Below are positions 16,793 to 24,700 of a DNA stretch of 64,000 bases, piece by piece. Origin of the DNA: Candidatus Baltobacteraceae bacterium (GTDB lineage Bacteria; Vulcanimicrobiota; Vulcanimicrobiia; Vulcanimicrobiales; Vulcanimicrobiaceae); assembly GCA_036489885.1 (NCBI GenBank), contig DASXEW010000003.1, forward strand, positions 1,550,001 through 1,614,000, written 5' to 3'. Numbering within the stretch: position 1 is the first letter of the stretch; each line of letters starts with the position of its first letter. Below the pieces are notes generated by a model that was not told where the DNA came from, did no database searches, and was given only the letters and a program-made list of their open reading frames with translations. The position numbers and the translations under genes are program-made.

Positions 16793-17184
16793 TCTTCAAG
16801 CGCCTATTGCGATTGGACTCACGAGAAGACGTTGTCAGCACTGACGACGATCCGCAGCCATTGCGGGCACGTATCGCGGATTTGGAGGAGCGTCTTCGCT
16901 CATCCGAGGCAATGGTACGGGAGCGGAGCGAAACGCTGTACGATTTACAACGGCAGTATTCAGCAGAGCATTTTGACTATGCTGAATCGATGCGAAATCT
17001 CAATATCGAACGCATGCGTAACGCCGGCGCATATGCTGCGAAAGATATTATAGTTTCACGGTACCAATTGTTACAGACGCGCATCGCAGCCCTCAAACGC
17101 CGGCTTCGCGTCCATGAACACGTCGACGACCTGCGTGAAGATGACGCCCCAATCCTCATCGAGGAACCGCATTCGGAAGGTTAG
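16789..17184 (+). CDS. coiled-coil protein paired with dynamin-like GTPase
   Basis: A 131-aa protein starting in an ATGA overlap with the dynamin-like gene. Residues 25-60 (ARIADLEERLRSSEAMVRER) and 85-110 (YQLLQTRIAALKRRLRVHEH) have heptad-like patterns and are likely coiled coils. The ends are acidic and probably disordered. There is no signal peptide or catalytic motif. Tight coupling to the GTPase suggests a partner or adaptor. I do not recognise a family. Confidence 0.7.
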   Translation: MIFKRLLRLDSREDVVSTDDDPQPLRARIADLEERLRSSEAMVRERSETLYDLQRQYSAEHFDYAESMRNLNIERMRNAGAYAAKDIIVSRYQLLQTRIAALKRRLRVHEHVDDLREDDAPILIEEPHSEG

Positions 17185-17197
17185 AAAGGGGTCTCAA

Positions 17198-17292
17198 GCG
17201 TGGTGGAGTCCGCGCGCGGCACGCGCCGCAAACCGCCGATCGGCCGATGACTCCTGACCCCGTGTATTTGATGACCCACGGTCAGGAGAGTC
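17198..17292 (+). promoter_or_regulatory. fluoride riboswitch no. 5 (divergent copy), before Hyf/Ehr-like operon
   Basis: The P1 region is degenerate (GCGTGGTGGAGTCCGCGC instead of GGCGATGG...), followed by an extra GC-rich hairpin. It then returns to consensus: AAACCGCCGATCGGCCGATG, then ACTCCT. The loop GGAGTC pairs perfectly with GACTCC. GACTCCTGACC (17249-17259) can alternatively pair with GGTCAGGAG (17280-17288), which contains the AGGAG five bases before the TTG at 17294. The platform match is strong even though the aptamer's 5' half is atypical. Confidence 0.72.
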
Positions 17293-17293
17293 G

Positions 17294-18253
17294 TTGCTGA
17301 GCCTTTCACCGCTTGCCGTGCAGGCTGCTCAAGTCCTCACGGTAACGCTACTGTCGCCGCTTTTGAGTGGCGTCATTTCGCGCACTGAAGCGATGCTTGC
17401 CGGCAAGCGCGGGCCTTCGGTATTTCAGCCTTATCGCGACATTATCAAGTTTTTCCGTAAGCAGCGGCTGTTGCCCGAGCATGCGTCGTGGGTGTTTCGG
17501 GCCGCACCATACGCGGCGTGCGGAGCGTATGCAACGTTCGCGACCCTCATCCCCGTGCTTACGACGTATCCGCTACCCGGTGCTACGTACGGCGATATTC
17601 TCGGTAGCGCTTTTGTTTTCGCATTTGGATCGTTCGTCACCGCGCTTGCAGCCATTGACGGTGCCTCCCAATATACGTCGATCGGCGCCAGTCGAGCGAC
17701 GATGGTTGGCGTTCTCGTCGAGCCGACGCTGATTTTTGTCTTTTTCTCCGTCGCGTTCATCACCGGGACGGACCTCCCGTACGCGCTCAATGCGACGCTA
17801 CGTGCGTCGGCTGCCGACGTGTTGCGTCCTGCGCACGTGCTCGCGACCGCCGCATTCTTTATGATGATGTTGGTCGATACCGGACGGATTCCGATCGAGA
17901 GCTCGTCAGCGACGATTGAGTTCGGCATGATCGATGATGCTCGTCTCTTCGAGCACAGCGGCCCCGAGATGGCGCTCTTCAAGTGGGGCAGCGCCATGAA
18001 GCAGTTCCTGCTCTATACCGTTTTCGTCAATGTGCTGCTTCTTCCAATGGGGTTGTCGTCGACGGGGAGTCTTCAAACGGTTCTCTTAGCTATCGTGCTT
18101 CTTTTTGTGAAGATGTGCATTGTCGCATGCGCAGTCGTCATAATTGAAACCACGTTTGCGAAGCTTCGTTTGTACAAGATTACCGAATTCATCGCCACGG
18201 GTCTCCTCGTCGCCGTCCTGGCGGTCTTCGCGTACGCAGTGGGATTCGGCTAG
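17294..18253 (+). CDS. HyfC/NuoH-like membrane subunit of an Ehr-type complex
   Basis: A 319-aa membrane protein of the NuoH/HycD/HyfC family, the subunit that connects the peripheral arm to the membrane arm. AGKRGPSVFQPYRDIIKFFR near residue 35 and VDTGRIPIESSSATIEFGMI near residue 195 are the family's conserved cytoplasmic loops. About eight transmembrane helices are visible. The start is a TTG at 17294 with AGGAG five bases upstream; that site is part of the riboswitch no. 5 platform. It heads a six-gene operon whose members overlap by 1-4 bp. Confidence 0.88.
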   Translation: MLSLSPLAVQAAQVLTVTLLSPLLSGVISRTEAMLAGKRGPSVFQPYRDIIKFFRKQRLLPEHASWVFRAAPYAACGAYATFATLIPVLTTYPLPGATYGDILGSAFVFAFGSFVTALAAIDGASQYTSIGASRATMVGVLVEPTLIFVFFSVAFITGTDLPYALNATLRASAADVLRPAHVLATAAFFMMMLVDTGRIPIESSSATIEFGMIDDARLFEHSGPEMALFKWGSAMKQFLLYTVFVNVLLLPMGLSSTGSLQTVLLAIVLLFVKMCIVACAVVIIETTFAKLRLYKITEFIATGLLVAVLAVFAYAVGFG

Positions 18254-18924
18254 TGCCACTGCACCACTTATCGGTTCCGGAAGCCGTCGCGGGCACAATC
18301 GCAGCGCTGTTGCTGCTAACGCAGCTTGCATTGTTCCGATCGGTCGTGCTATCCGAGCTGATCACGCTCTACGCAGTTCAGTCGCTATTTGTCGCGTGCA
18401 TCTGCCTCGATGTGGGTCTTGTCGCCGGCGCATGGGATCTTATCGCGCTTGCGATCCTGACGTTTCTTTTCAAAGTAATCGCGCTCCCGATCTACATGCG
18501 CAGGTTGATGAACGGCGTTTCGACGCGGGTCGAAATCCCGAGCAAGATCAATGTGCTGCTTTCGTTGCTGATCGCAGCGGCACTCGTTGGAATTGGATGT
18601 CTGACGGCCTCACAGTTGCCACTCAAGACCGGCGCCTTTCTTCCAATCGCCGACCTCGCAACGATGCTCTCGATCGTCTTTATTGGGTTTCTCGTTGCAA
18701 TATTACGGCCGAACGCATTCGCGCAAGTCATCGCATTTCTCACACTTGAGAATGGCGTTTTCTTTGGAGCAGTGACGCTTGCTCCCGGACAGCCGTTTGT
18801 GGTTGGCATCCTCGTGCTCTTTGACGTCCTCGTAGCCGTCGTTGTCTTTGCCGTATTAGTGCGCATTCTTGTCGCGATTCGATCGAGTGCTGCAACGGCG
18901 CAGCTTCAGGAGCTCATTGGATGA
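18253..18924 (+). CDS. HyfE-like membrane subunit
   Basis: A 223-aa, almost entirely hydrophobic protein with six to seven transmembrane helices. Size, position between HyfC-like and HyfF-like genes, and motifs such as LYAVQSLFVACI and YMRRLMNGVSTRVEIPSKIN match HyfE. HyfE has an N-terminal part related to NuoK, the small antiporter-like subunit. It starts with GTG in a one-base overlap (TAGTG) with the previous gene. It would help form the ion path of the membrane arm. Confidence 0.82.
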   Translation: MPLHHLSVPEAVAGTIAALLLLTQLALFRSVVLSELITLYAVQSLFVACICLDVGLVAGAWDLIALAILTFLFKVIALPIYMRRLMNGVSTRVEIPSKINVLLSLLIAAALVGIGCLTASQLPLKTGAFLPIADLATMLSIVFIGFLVAILRPNAFAQVIAFLTLENGVFFGAVTLAPGQPFVVGILVLFDVLVAVVVFAVLVRILVAIRSSAATAQLQELIG

Positions 18925-20363
18925 TACTTATCATCGCAATGATCGCCATACCAGCGGCACTCGCCATCATCAGTATCGTCGTCCCGTCACGCATTTCGGG
19001 CCCGCTGACCGCGCTCGGTGGACTGTGCACCGCAGCGTGCATCATCGCCGCCGACTTGGGGGGCGCTTCCGGCGTTCGCGCTCCCGACGCGCTTTCTGCG
19101 ATCTTTCTGTTGCCGGTAGCCATCATTTACGGAACGGTTGGATTGTATACACACTGGTACGTGCGAGCTGAGAGCCCCGCGAATTCCGAGGGCGAGCGCT
19201 ATCGGCGCGAATTCCTTGCACTCACTAACGCGTTTGCATGCAGCGAAATAATCGTCCCGCTCTTGACGAACATGGGCGGCCTGTGGGTGGCGCTCGAAAC
19301 GACTACGATTCTCTCGGCCTTACTCATCCGGTTACAGGGAACGGCTGCCGCACTCGAGGCTGCGTGGAAGTATATCTTGATCGCGTCCTGCGGTCTCGCG
19401 TTCGGCCTTGTCGGCGTCGTCCTACTCTACGTTGCCGGTATTGGACCGCTCGGCGACCATCATATCCCGCAGTGGTCTGCGTATATTGGTGCCGCAGCAC
19501 ATCTGAACCCTGACGCCGTCCGGCTCGCATTCATTTTTGCACTCATCGGATTCGGCACGAAGATGGGTCTAGCGCCAATGCATGCGTGGCTGCCGGACGC
19601 GCACGGAGCAGGCCCCACGCCGACGAGCGCAATGCTTTCCGGCGCGCTTCTTTCGGACGCGCTCTATGCGATTCTCAGGTTTGCTGCTATCGCAAATCTC
19701 GCGGTGGGCCATGGCCTCAGCCACATCCTGTTCTTCGTCGTTGGTTTGATCTCGCTGTTTCTCGCCGCATTCTTTCTCTTGCAGCAACGTGACATCAAAC
19801 GTATGCTCGCGTATTCGAGCATCGAGCACATGGGAGTTATCGCGTGCGGTCTCGCGTTTGGAGCTCCGCTCGCCGTCGCGGGAGCGTTGCTTCACGCAAT
19901 CAATCACTCCGCGTCCAAATCGCTCGCATTTTTCGCCGCGGGACGGCTGACGGAACGCTACGAAACGCGCGAGATCGCCGGAATTCGTGGAGGCATTGCG
20001 ACGCTACCGGTTTCGGGGACGCTCTTTGCGCTTGCGGGTCTTTCACTCGCCGGACTTCCGCCGTTCGGGATCTTCCGCAGTGAGCTCATGATCCTCGGCG
20101 GCGGCTTCCAATCTGGCTCTTGGATCCTCGCGATCGTTGTTGCGCTACTGCTGGCCGTTGCATTCGCCGGTATTCTCCGCTGGGTAACCACAACGAGTGC
20201 CGGTTCTGCCGAGGGGGAGATTCATCGTGGCGAACGCTTCGGTGCGGCTATCTATGCGATGTTGCTGGGATTCATCGTCGTGCTTGGATTGGGTTTGGTC
20301 GTTCCACCGCAACTCACGCAACTACTTGAGCGCGCCATTGCGATTGTGGGGCAAGCATCGTGA
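18921..20363 (+). CDS. HyfF-like proton-translocating subunit
   Basis: A 480-aa NuoL/M/N (Mrp antiporter)-family subunit. Key ion-path residues are kept: Glu in LWVALETTTILSALL, Lys in FGTKMGLAPMHAWLPDAH, and Lys in DIKRMLAYSSIEHMG. Around fourteen hydrophobic helices fit the family. It overlaps both neighbours by 4 bp. The intact Glu/Lys pattern argues that the complex still moves protons or Na+, even though its redox subunits are stripped of cofactors. Confidence 0.87.
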   Translation: MILIIAMIAIPAALAIISIVVPSRISGPLTALGGLCTAACIIAADLGGASGVRAPDALSAIFLLPVAIIYGTVGLYTHWYVRAESPANSEGERYRREFLALTNAFACSEIIVPLLTNMGGLWVALETTTILSALLIRLQGTAAALEAAWKYILIASCGLAFGLVGVVLLYVAGIGPLGDHHIPQWSAYIGAAAHLNPDAVRLAFIFALIGFGTKMGLAPMHAWLPDAHGAGPTPTSAMLSGALLSDALYAILRFAAIANLAVGHGLSHILFFVVGLISLFLAAFFLLQQRDIKRMLAYSSIEHMGVIACGLAFGAPLAVAGALLHAINHSASKSLAFFAAGRLTERYETREIAGIRGGIATLPVSGTLFALAGLSLAGLPPFGIFRSELMILGGGFQSGSWILAIVVALLLAVAFAGILRWVTTTSAGSAEGEIHRGERFGAAIYAMLLGFIVVLGLGLVVPPQLTQLLERAIAIVGQAS

Positions 20364-21769
20364 TCGCGCGGTCAAATGCGGTGGAAGCGGGCGAACGCGC
20401 GATGAGGCGCGTCGCTGAAGGAGCGCGTTTCGTGTGGCTCTTTTGCGAAGCCGGTCATGCCGATATGATGCTCCACTATGTGACCGATCTCGATGGCAAG
20501 CTCGAGTTCGCGAGTGGCGTCATTCCAGAATCCGGAGAAGTCGCTTCGATTGCGGGAGTTGTCCCCGCGGCGCGTTGGCACGAGCAAGAAGTCCACAACC
20601 GGTTCGCTGTTCGTTTCAATGGCTCTACCGATGATCCACCGATTATAAAATCGCCTGAGCAAGACGCCGAGAAATTGCGCCGTGCGCTCGGGGACGAAGT
20701 TTCGACCGTCCTATACGGTCCAGTTCGTTCGGGCATTGTCGAGTCAGCGTGTTGGATCATCGAAACCGCCGGCGAGGATTTCATTGCCGTACATCCCTCA
20801 ATGTTTTTTAAACATCGGGGACTCGAAAAGCGGTTCGAGGGGGCGGCGCTCGAGTTCGCTCCCCTCATCGCCGAACACATCTCTGGTGTCACACCGTCGA
20901 GTCACGCTACGGCGTTCTGCCGCGCGGTCGAGGCGGTTTGTGGGATCGACGTGCCGCCACGCGCCCGTGCGGCACGTACGATCCTCGTCGAACTCGAGCG
21001 CATCCATCAGCATCTCGATTCGCTCGCAAAGCTGGCGGACGACGGATCGCTCTCAATAGGATCGGCCCAAACCTTCGCTGCGAAAGAACGTGTGCACCGA
21101 CTGCTCTCCGAGGCGACGGGTCACCGGTTCGGGCGAGGTTCAATCTGCGTTGGTGGAACGCGTTCCGATATCTTTGGCACGCTGCGAACAGCTGCCGAAC
21201 GGGCACTCGACGTCGTCGAACGGGAGGCGCTCTCCGTTTTGCGTGGACTTTTTGGAACACAATCGCTGCTCGATCGCCTGATTGGAACGGGTCGCCTATC
21301 GCGAGAGACTATGCAGGCGTATGGCGGTGTCGGTCCGGTGGCGCGCGGCAGCGACGTCGTCAACGACGCTCGCTTAACGGATGGCTGGCTCTACATGCCC
21401 CTCGATGCGTCGGCTGCGATCGAACTGAATGGCGACGCGATGGCGAGGGCGCGTATCAGACAGGCGGAAATCCGCCAATCGTTTCGACTCGTTCGCGAAG
21501 CACTCGACGCTTCGCCCACCGGCGCGTCGCGCCTGGATCAAGAACACATTCGGGGCAAGGGCCGCGCTCACGCGCGCGTTGAGTCACCACAAGGCGAGCT
21601 GCTTTATTTCGTGCACTATGATGATGATGCGCTGGTGCGTGTCGCCGTGCGTTCGGCCTCTTTCGCAAACTGGCCACTTTTCGTTCCATCGCTGCCTGGG
21701 AACATTTTCACAGACTTTTCGTTTATTGAGCACTCGTTCGGGCTTATCCAATCGGAGACCGATCGATGA
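20360..21769 (+). CDS. HyfG/NuoCD-like large subunit lacking all [NiFe] ligand cysteines
   Basis: A 469-aa fusion of a NuoC-like 30-kDa domain (PAARWHEQEVHNRFAVRF near residue 75) and a hydrogenase-large-subunit/NuoD-like domain (YGPVRSGIVESACWIIET, FKHRGLEKRFEG). The N-terminal nickel motif, normally ICGIC, reads ISGVT (HISGVTPSSH). The C-terminal DPCxxCxxR-like motif reads GLIQSETDR. All four cysteines that hold Ni-Fe are therefore gone, and it cannot be a [NiFe] hydrogenase. Such subunits are known from Ehr (energy-converting hydrogenase-related) complexes of unknown function. Confidence 0.87.
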   Translation: MIARSNAVEAGERAMRRVAEGARFVWLFCEAGHADMMLHYVTDLDGKLEFASGVIPESGEVASIAGVVPAARWHEQEVHNRFAVRFNGSTDDPPIIKSPEQDAEKLRRALGDEVSTVLYGPVRSGIVESACWIIETAGEDFIAVHPSMFFKHRGLEKRFEGAALEFAPLIAEHISGVTPSSHATAFCRAVEAVCGIDVPPRARAARTILVELERIHQHLDSLAKLADDGSLSIGSAQTFAAKERVHRLLSEATGHRFGRGSICVGGTRSDIFGTLRTAAERALDVVEREALSVLRGLFGTQSLLDRLIGTGRLSRETMQAYGGVGPVARGSDVVNDARLTDGWLYMPLDASAAIELNGDAMARARIRQAEIRQSFRLVREALDASPTGASRLDQEHIRGKGRAHARVESPQGELLYFVHYDDDALVRVAVRSASFANWPLFVPSLPGNIFTDFSFIEHSFGLIQSETDR

Positions 21770-22518
21770 GCAACTGGATTGGGCGTGGACTCCGGCGCGG
21801 CATTCTGACGACGAAGTATCCGTTTCAAGGAGACGCGATGCCCGAACGGTATCGCGCACGTCCAGTTGTGTTTCCTGGTGCGACGAACGAGCACATCGAA
21901 CGGGGCGCCGCGGCCTGTCTTTCAGGTGCGATTCAACGCAGCGACGGAGGGGCAATCATCGACATGCAGCGCTGCTTTCAGTGCGGCGAGTGCGCACGTG
22001 TCGCGCCGGAAGCATTTACGTTTACAAATGATTTCGAGCTTGCGCTTACGGGCGATAGCATCGAGATGGTGCGCGCGGAGCTACGACGCCGCACCAAGGC
22101 GCTCGGTCGATCGATCCACATACGACATGTGGACTGCGGCAGCGACGCATCGTGCGAACAGGAGCTGCAAGCGATTTTCAATCCGTTCTATGATGCGAAT
22201 CGGCTGGGCATTTTTTTGACCGCGTCGCCGCGGCACGCTGACATTCTCGTCGCGACAGGGGTAGTCACGCACGCGATGGTTGAGCCGCTACGTCGCACGT
22301 ACGAGGCGATGCCATCGCCAAAAGTCGTCATCGCGCTGGGAAGTGCCGCGTCGTCGGGGACGATCTTTGATGACGACGATGTGGCAGGGCCAGTCGACGG
22401 GTTTATTCCCGTCGACGTGAAGGTGCCGGGTACGCCACCAGCTCCGCTCACGATTATCCATGGGCTTTGGGTTGCGCTCGGTCATGTCACCGCGCGTCGC
22501 CCGGGAGCCACGTCATGA
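21766..22518 (+). CDS. fused HyfH-HyfI-like iron-sulfur subunit, degenerate
   Basis: A 250-aa protein joining a ferredoxin-like N-terminus to a NuoB/HyfI-like C-terminus. In the ferredoxin part, only the cysteines of one cluster remain: CFQCGEC (near residues 69-75) plus the Cys of ACLSGAI. The fourth residue of the second motif is Ala (RVAPEAF), so one of the usual two [4Fe-4S] clusters is lost. In the NuoB-like part (RHADILVATGVVTHAMVEPL) the four proximal-cluster ligands read Asp, Cys, Ala and Thr (CGSDASCEQE, GSAASSG, PGTPP). An electron path to the membrane arm therefore seems absent. Confidence 0.82.
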   Translation: MSNWIGRGLRRGILTTKYPFQGDAMPERYRARPVVFPGATNEHIERGAAACLSGAIQRSDGGAIIDMQRCFQCGECARVAPEAFTFTNDFELALTGDSIEMVRAELRRRTKALGRSIHIRHVDCGSDASCEQELQAIFNPFYDANRLGIFLTASPRHADILVATGVVTHAMVEPLRRTYEAMPSPKVVIALGSAASSGTIFDDDDVAGPVDGFIPVDVKVPGTPPAPLTIIHGLWVALGHVTARRPGATS

Positions 22519-24506
22519 CGTCGATTAATATCGCGCTTGTTGCGCTCGCGCTCGCGATCGCCGGAATGCTTGCGGCGCTCTTCGTTTCCGCAGCGATTGG
22601 ACGTGCGCTCGGCTTTCTTGCGGTGGCACTTGCTGGGTTGGCGGCACTCATCGCCGGTGTTGCGGCGCTCGTGACCGGTAGCGCGCAGGCCGTCGGAAAC
22701 GTCGATCTTCACGTCGTCGTTCGACTCGATGCAACATCAGGATTTTTTGTCGGTATTATCGGTGCAATCGCGATCGCCGTAGGCCTCTTCGGTCTTGGAG
22801 GTCGTTCGAGCGATGAGCGGCGCACTGGGCGAACTGCCGCATCAACGGCGTGCGCAATCCTGCTTGCGTCGCTGCTTGTATGTCTCGCAGACGACGTCTT
22901 CCTATTCTTGTTTGCGTGGGAACTGCTGGCCCTCGCATTCTACTGGGCAATCACTTTCGCAGGCACGGACGAAAACGCGGAACTCGCCGGCTATTTCACG
23001 CTCACTCTCACGCACGTCGCAGGCGCAGCGCTCTTCGTTGCGCTGCTCGTTCTCGCTCGCAACGGAACGTCGGTGTCAGGCGCTCTCGGCGCTGCGCAGA
23101 CGATGCCGGAATTTGCTCGAGGTGCGATCTTTGTGCTCTTGCTGATCGGTTTCGGAGCGAAGATCGGTTTGCTACCGCTGCAGGGGTGGCTTCCATACGG
23201 CTATCGGGCCGCACCATCAGTGGTTTCAGCGCTGATGGCGGGAGGAGCGCTCAACGTCGGATTCTACGGTATCGTCCGCTTTGTCTTTGGCCTAGGAGGC
23301 GGAACGCCACTGTGGTGGGGGCTGCTTCTGGCGAGTCTCGGTGCGCTTGGCGCAATCCTCGGGATCGCGTGGGCCGTCGCGCAACGCGATGCGCGGACGC
23401 TTGCAGCCTACTCAAGCATTGAAAATTCGGGCGTTATCGTTGCCGGGCTCGGGATCGCACTTGTGGGGAAAAGTGTCGACCTGCCGCTGCTTGTGGGAGT
23501 TGGGGTCGCATCAGCATTCTTCCAGATTGCAGCTCACGCATTCGCGAAATGCACCCTGTTCCTCGCATGCGCTGCGCTCGAATCGCGAGCAGGATCAACA
23601 GACTTCGATCAACTCGGCGGTATTGCGCGCAGGATGCCATATACGGCCGCGGCTGCGATTGCTGCGGCATTTTCGCTGGCAGCAATTCCGCCGCTTGGCG
23701 GTTTCGCGAGCGAATGGCTGACACTCGAATCGTTCATGCAGGCATTCCGCTCGGGTAACGCTGCAGTCGACGTTACCTTTGCGCTCTGCGCTGCGGCGAT
23801 TGGTGTCGCAGCCGGCCTTGCTGTCGTCGCGTTCGTAAAGTTCGCAGGGATTGGATTCCTCGGTGCGGCGCGTAGTGCGGAAGCATCGGAGGCGCGTGAA
23901 GGTCATTTCCTCTGGCCTTTCGCCTCGTTGCTTTCGGCCGTCGCCGTCTTCGCGCTCGGCATCCTCGCGCCGCAGTATCTCTCGCTTATCGCCGCCCCGA
24001 TCGATCAGCTCTCTGGAACGTCGACCGTCGCCTCGATGCTTGCAGCGCCGCCGGTCGTGCAGCCGGCCTTCCACGGATTCTCTTCGGTTTCGCCACTTGG
24101 CCTCGGTGTTTTGATTCTCTGCTTTGCCCTGGTCTTTGCGATCATCGCGCGCTTGTTCGCGCGGCCGCGCTTGCGATCTGCGGAAGTCTGGACGTCGGGT
24201 GAAGCATATCGTTCGTGGACGCAATACGGTGGAACGGGATTTGCGAACCCGACGCGGGTGATCTTCGACGTTGGGATTCGGACCGTTCGGAGTATTGAGG
24301 AAACGGAAGACGTGGGCATCCGCTACGAGAGCAAGACTCGACAGTTCTTTGATGTCGCATTCTATCGCTGGATAGCGACCGCTGCACTCTGGATCAGTAG
24401 CGTCGTACGGCGGACGCAATCGGGCGTCATCGGCACATATCTAACGTATATCCTCGTCTTTACGATCGTTTTGCTTGTTCTTTATCCATCCTTACGACAC
24501 TGGTAG
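22515..24506 (+). CDS. HyfB-like proton-translocating subunit
   Basis: A 663-aa NuoL/HyfB-family membrane subunit, last gene of the complex. It has about sixteen hydrophobic helices. The Glu of the ion path lies in FLFAWELLALAFYW and the Lys in GFGAKIGLLPLQGWLP; the later Lys is replaced (QRDARTLAAYSSIEN has Arg/Thr). The C-terminal part (AEVWTSGEAYRSWTQYGGTG, then KTRQFFDVAFYRW) is typical of HyfB. The ATG at 22515 overlaps the previous stop as ATGA; an upstream extension of the frame is not needed. Confidence 0.87.
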   Translation: MTSINIALVALALAIAGMLAALFVSAAIGRALGFLAVALAGLAALIAGVAALVTGSAQAVGNVDLHVVVRLDATSGFFVGIIGAIAIAVGLFGLGGRSSDERRTGRTAASTACAILLASLLVCLADDVFLFLFAWELLALAFYWAITFAGTDENAELAGYFTLTLTHVAGAALFVALLVLARNGTSVSGALGAAQTMPEFARGAIFVLLLIGFGAKIGLLPLQGWLPYGYRAAPSVVSALMAGGALNVGFYGIVRFVFGLGGGTPLWWGLLLASLGALGAILGIAWAVAQRDARTLAAYSSIENSGVIVAGLGIALVGKSVDLPLLVGVGVASAFFQIAAHAFAKCTLFLACAALESRAGSTDFDQLGGIARRMPYTAAAAIAAAFSLAAIPPLGGFASEWLTLESFMQAFRSGNAAVDVTFALCAAAIGVAAGLAVVAFVKFAGIGFLGAARSAEASEAREGHFLWPFASLLSAVAVFALGILAPQYLSLIAAPIDQLSGTSTVASMLAAPPVVQPAFHGFSSVSPLGLGVLILCFALVFAIIARLFARPRLRSAEVWTSGEAYRSWTQYGGTGFANPTRVIFDVGIRTVRSIEETEDVGIRYESKTRQFFDVAFYRWIATAALWISSVVRRTQSGVIGTYLTYILVFTIVLLVLYPSLRHW

Positions 24507-24516
24507 CTGGTTGCTA

Positions 24517-24693
24517 TCATTTCCCGAGAGCGAAGACGAGAATTGCAGCGGTAAGAGCGACGAACGCGCCGGTAGCGATGTCACCAAGGGCTCCGACGAG
24601 CCGAGTTTCTAGCTCGTATCGAGCATGTACGCAGGGCCAATCCTGATCACACAGGGTGCCCTTGTCCGTCAGATGCGGTCGGCGCGATGGCAA
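24517..24693 (-). CDS. 58-aa single-pass membrane protein controlled by a fluoride riboswitch
   Basis: A 59-codon ORF starting at the TTG at 24693 and ending in TGA at 24517, convergent with the HyfB-like gene. GGAGGA lies seven bases upstream and is the 3' arm of the riboswitch no. 6 platform hairpin. The N-terminal 30 residues are polar; the last 25 (GDIATGAFVALTAAILVFAL) form one transmembrane helix. It is far shorter than CrcB/Fluc (about 125 aa, four helices). I do not recognise a family. It is the only gene that this riboswitch could serve. Confidence 0.65.
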   Translation of the reverse strand: MPSRRPHLTDKGTLCDQDWPCVHARYELETRLVGALGDIATGAFVALTAAILVFALGK

Positions 24694-24700
24694 TGGCGTG

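Noticed and set aside
20360-21769. Calling the large subunit a [NiFe] hydrogenase
   Set aside because: All four Ni-ligand cysteines are replaced (ISGVT and GLIQSE), so hydrogenase activity is not credible despite Hyf-like gene order.
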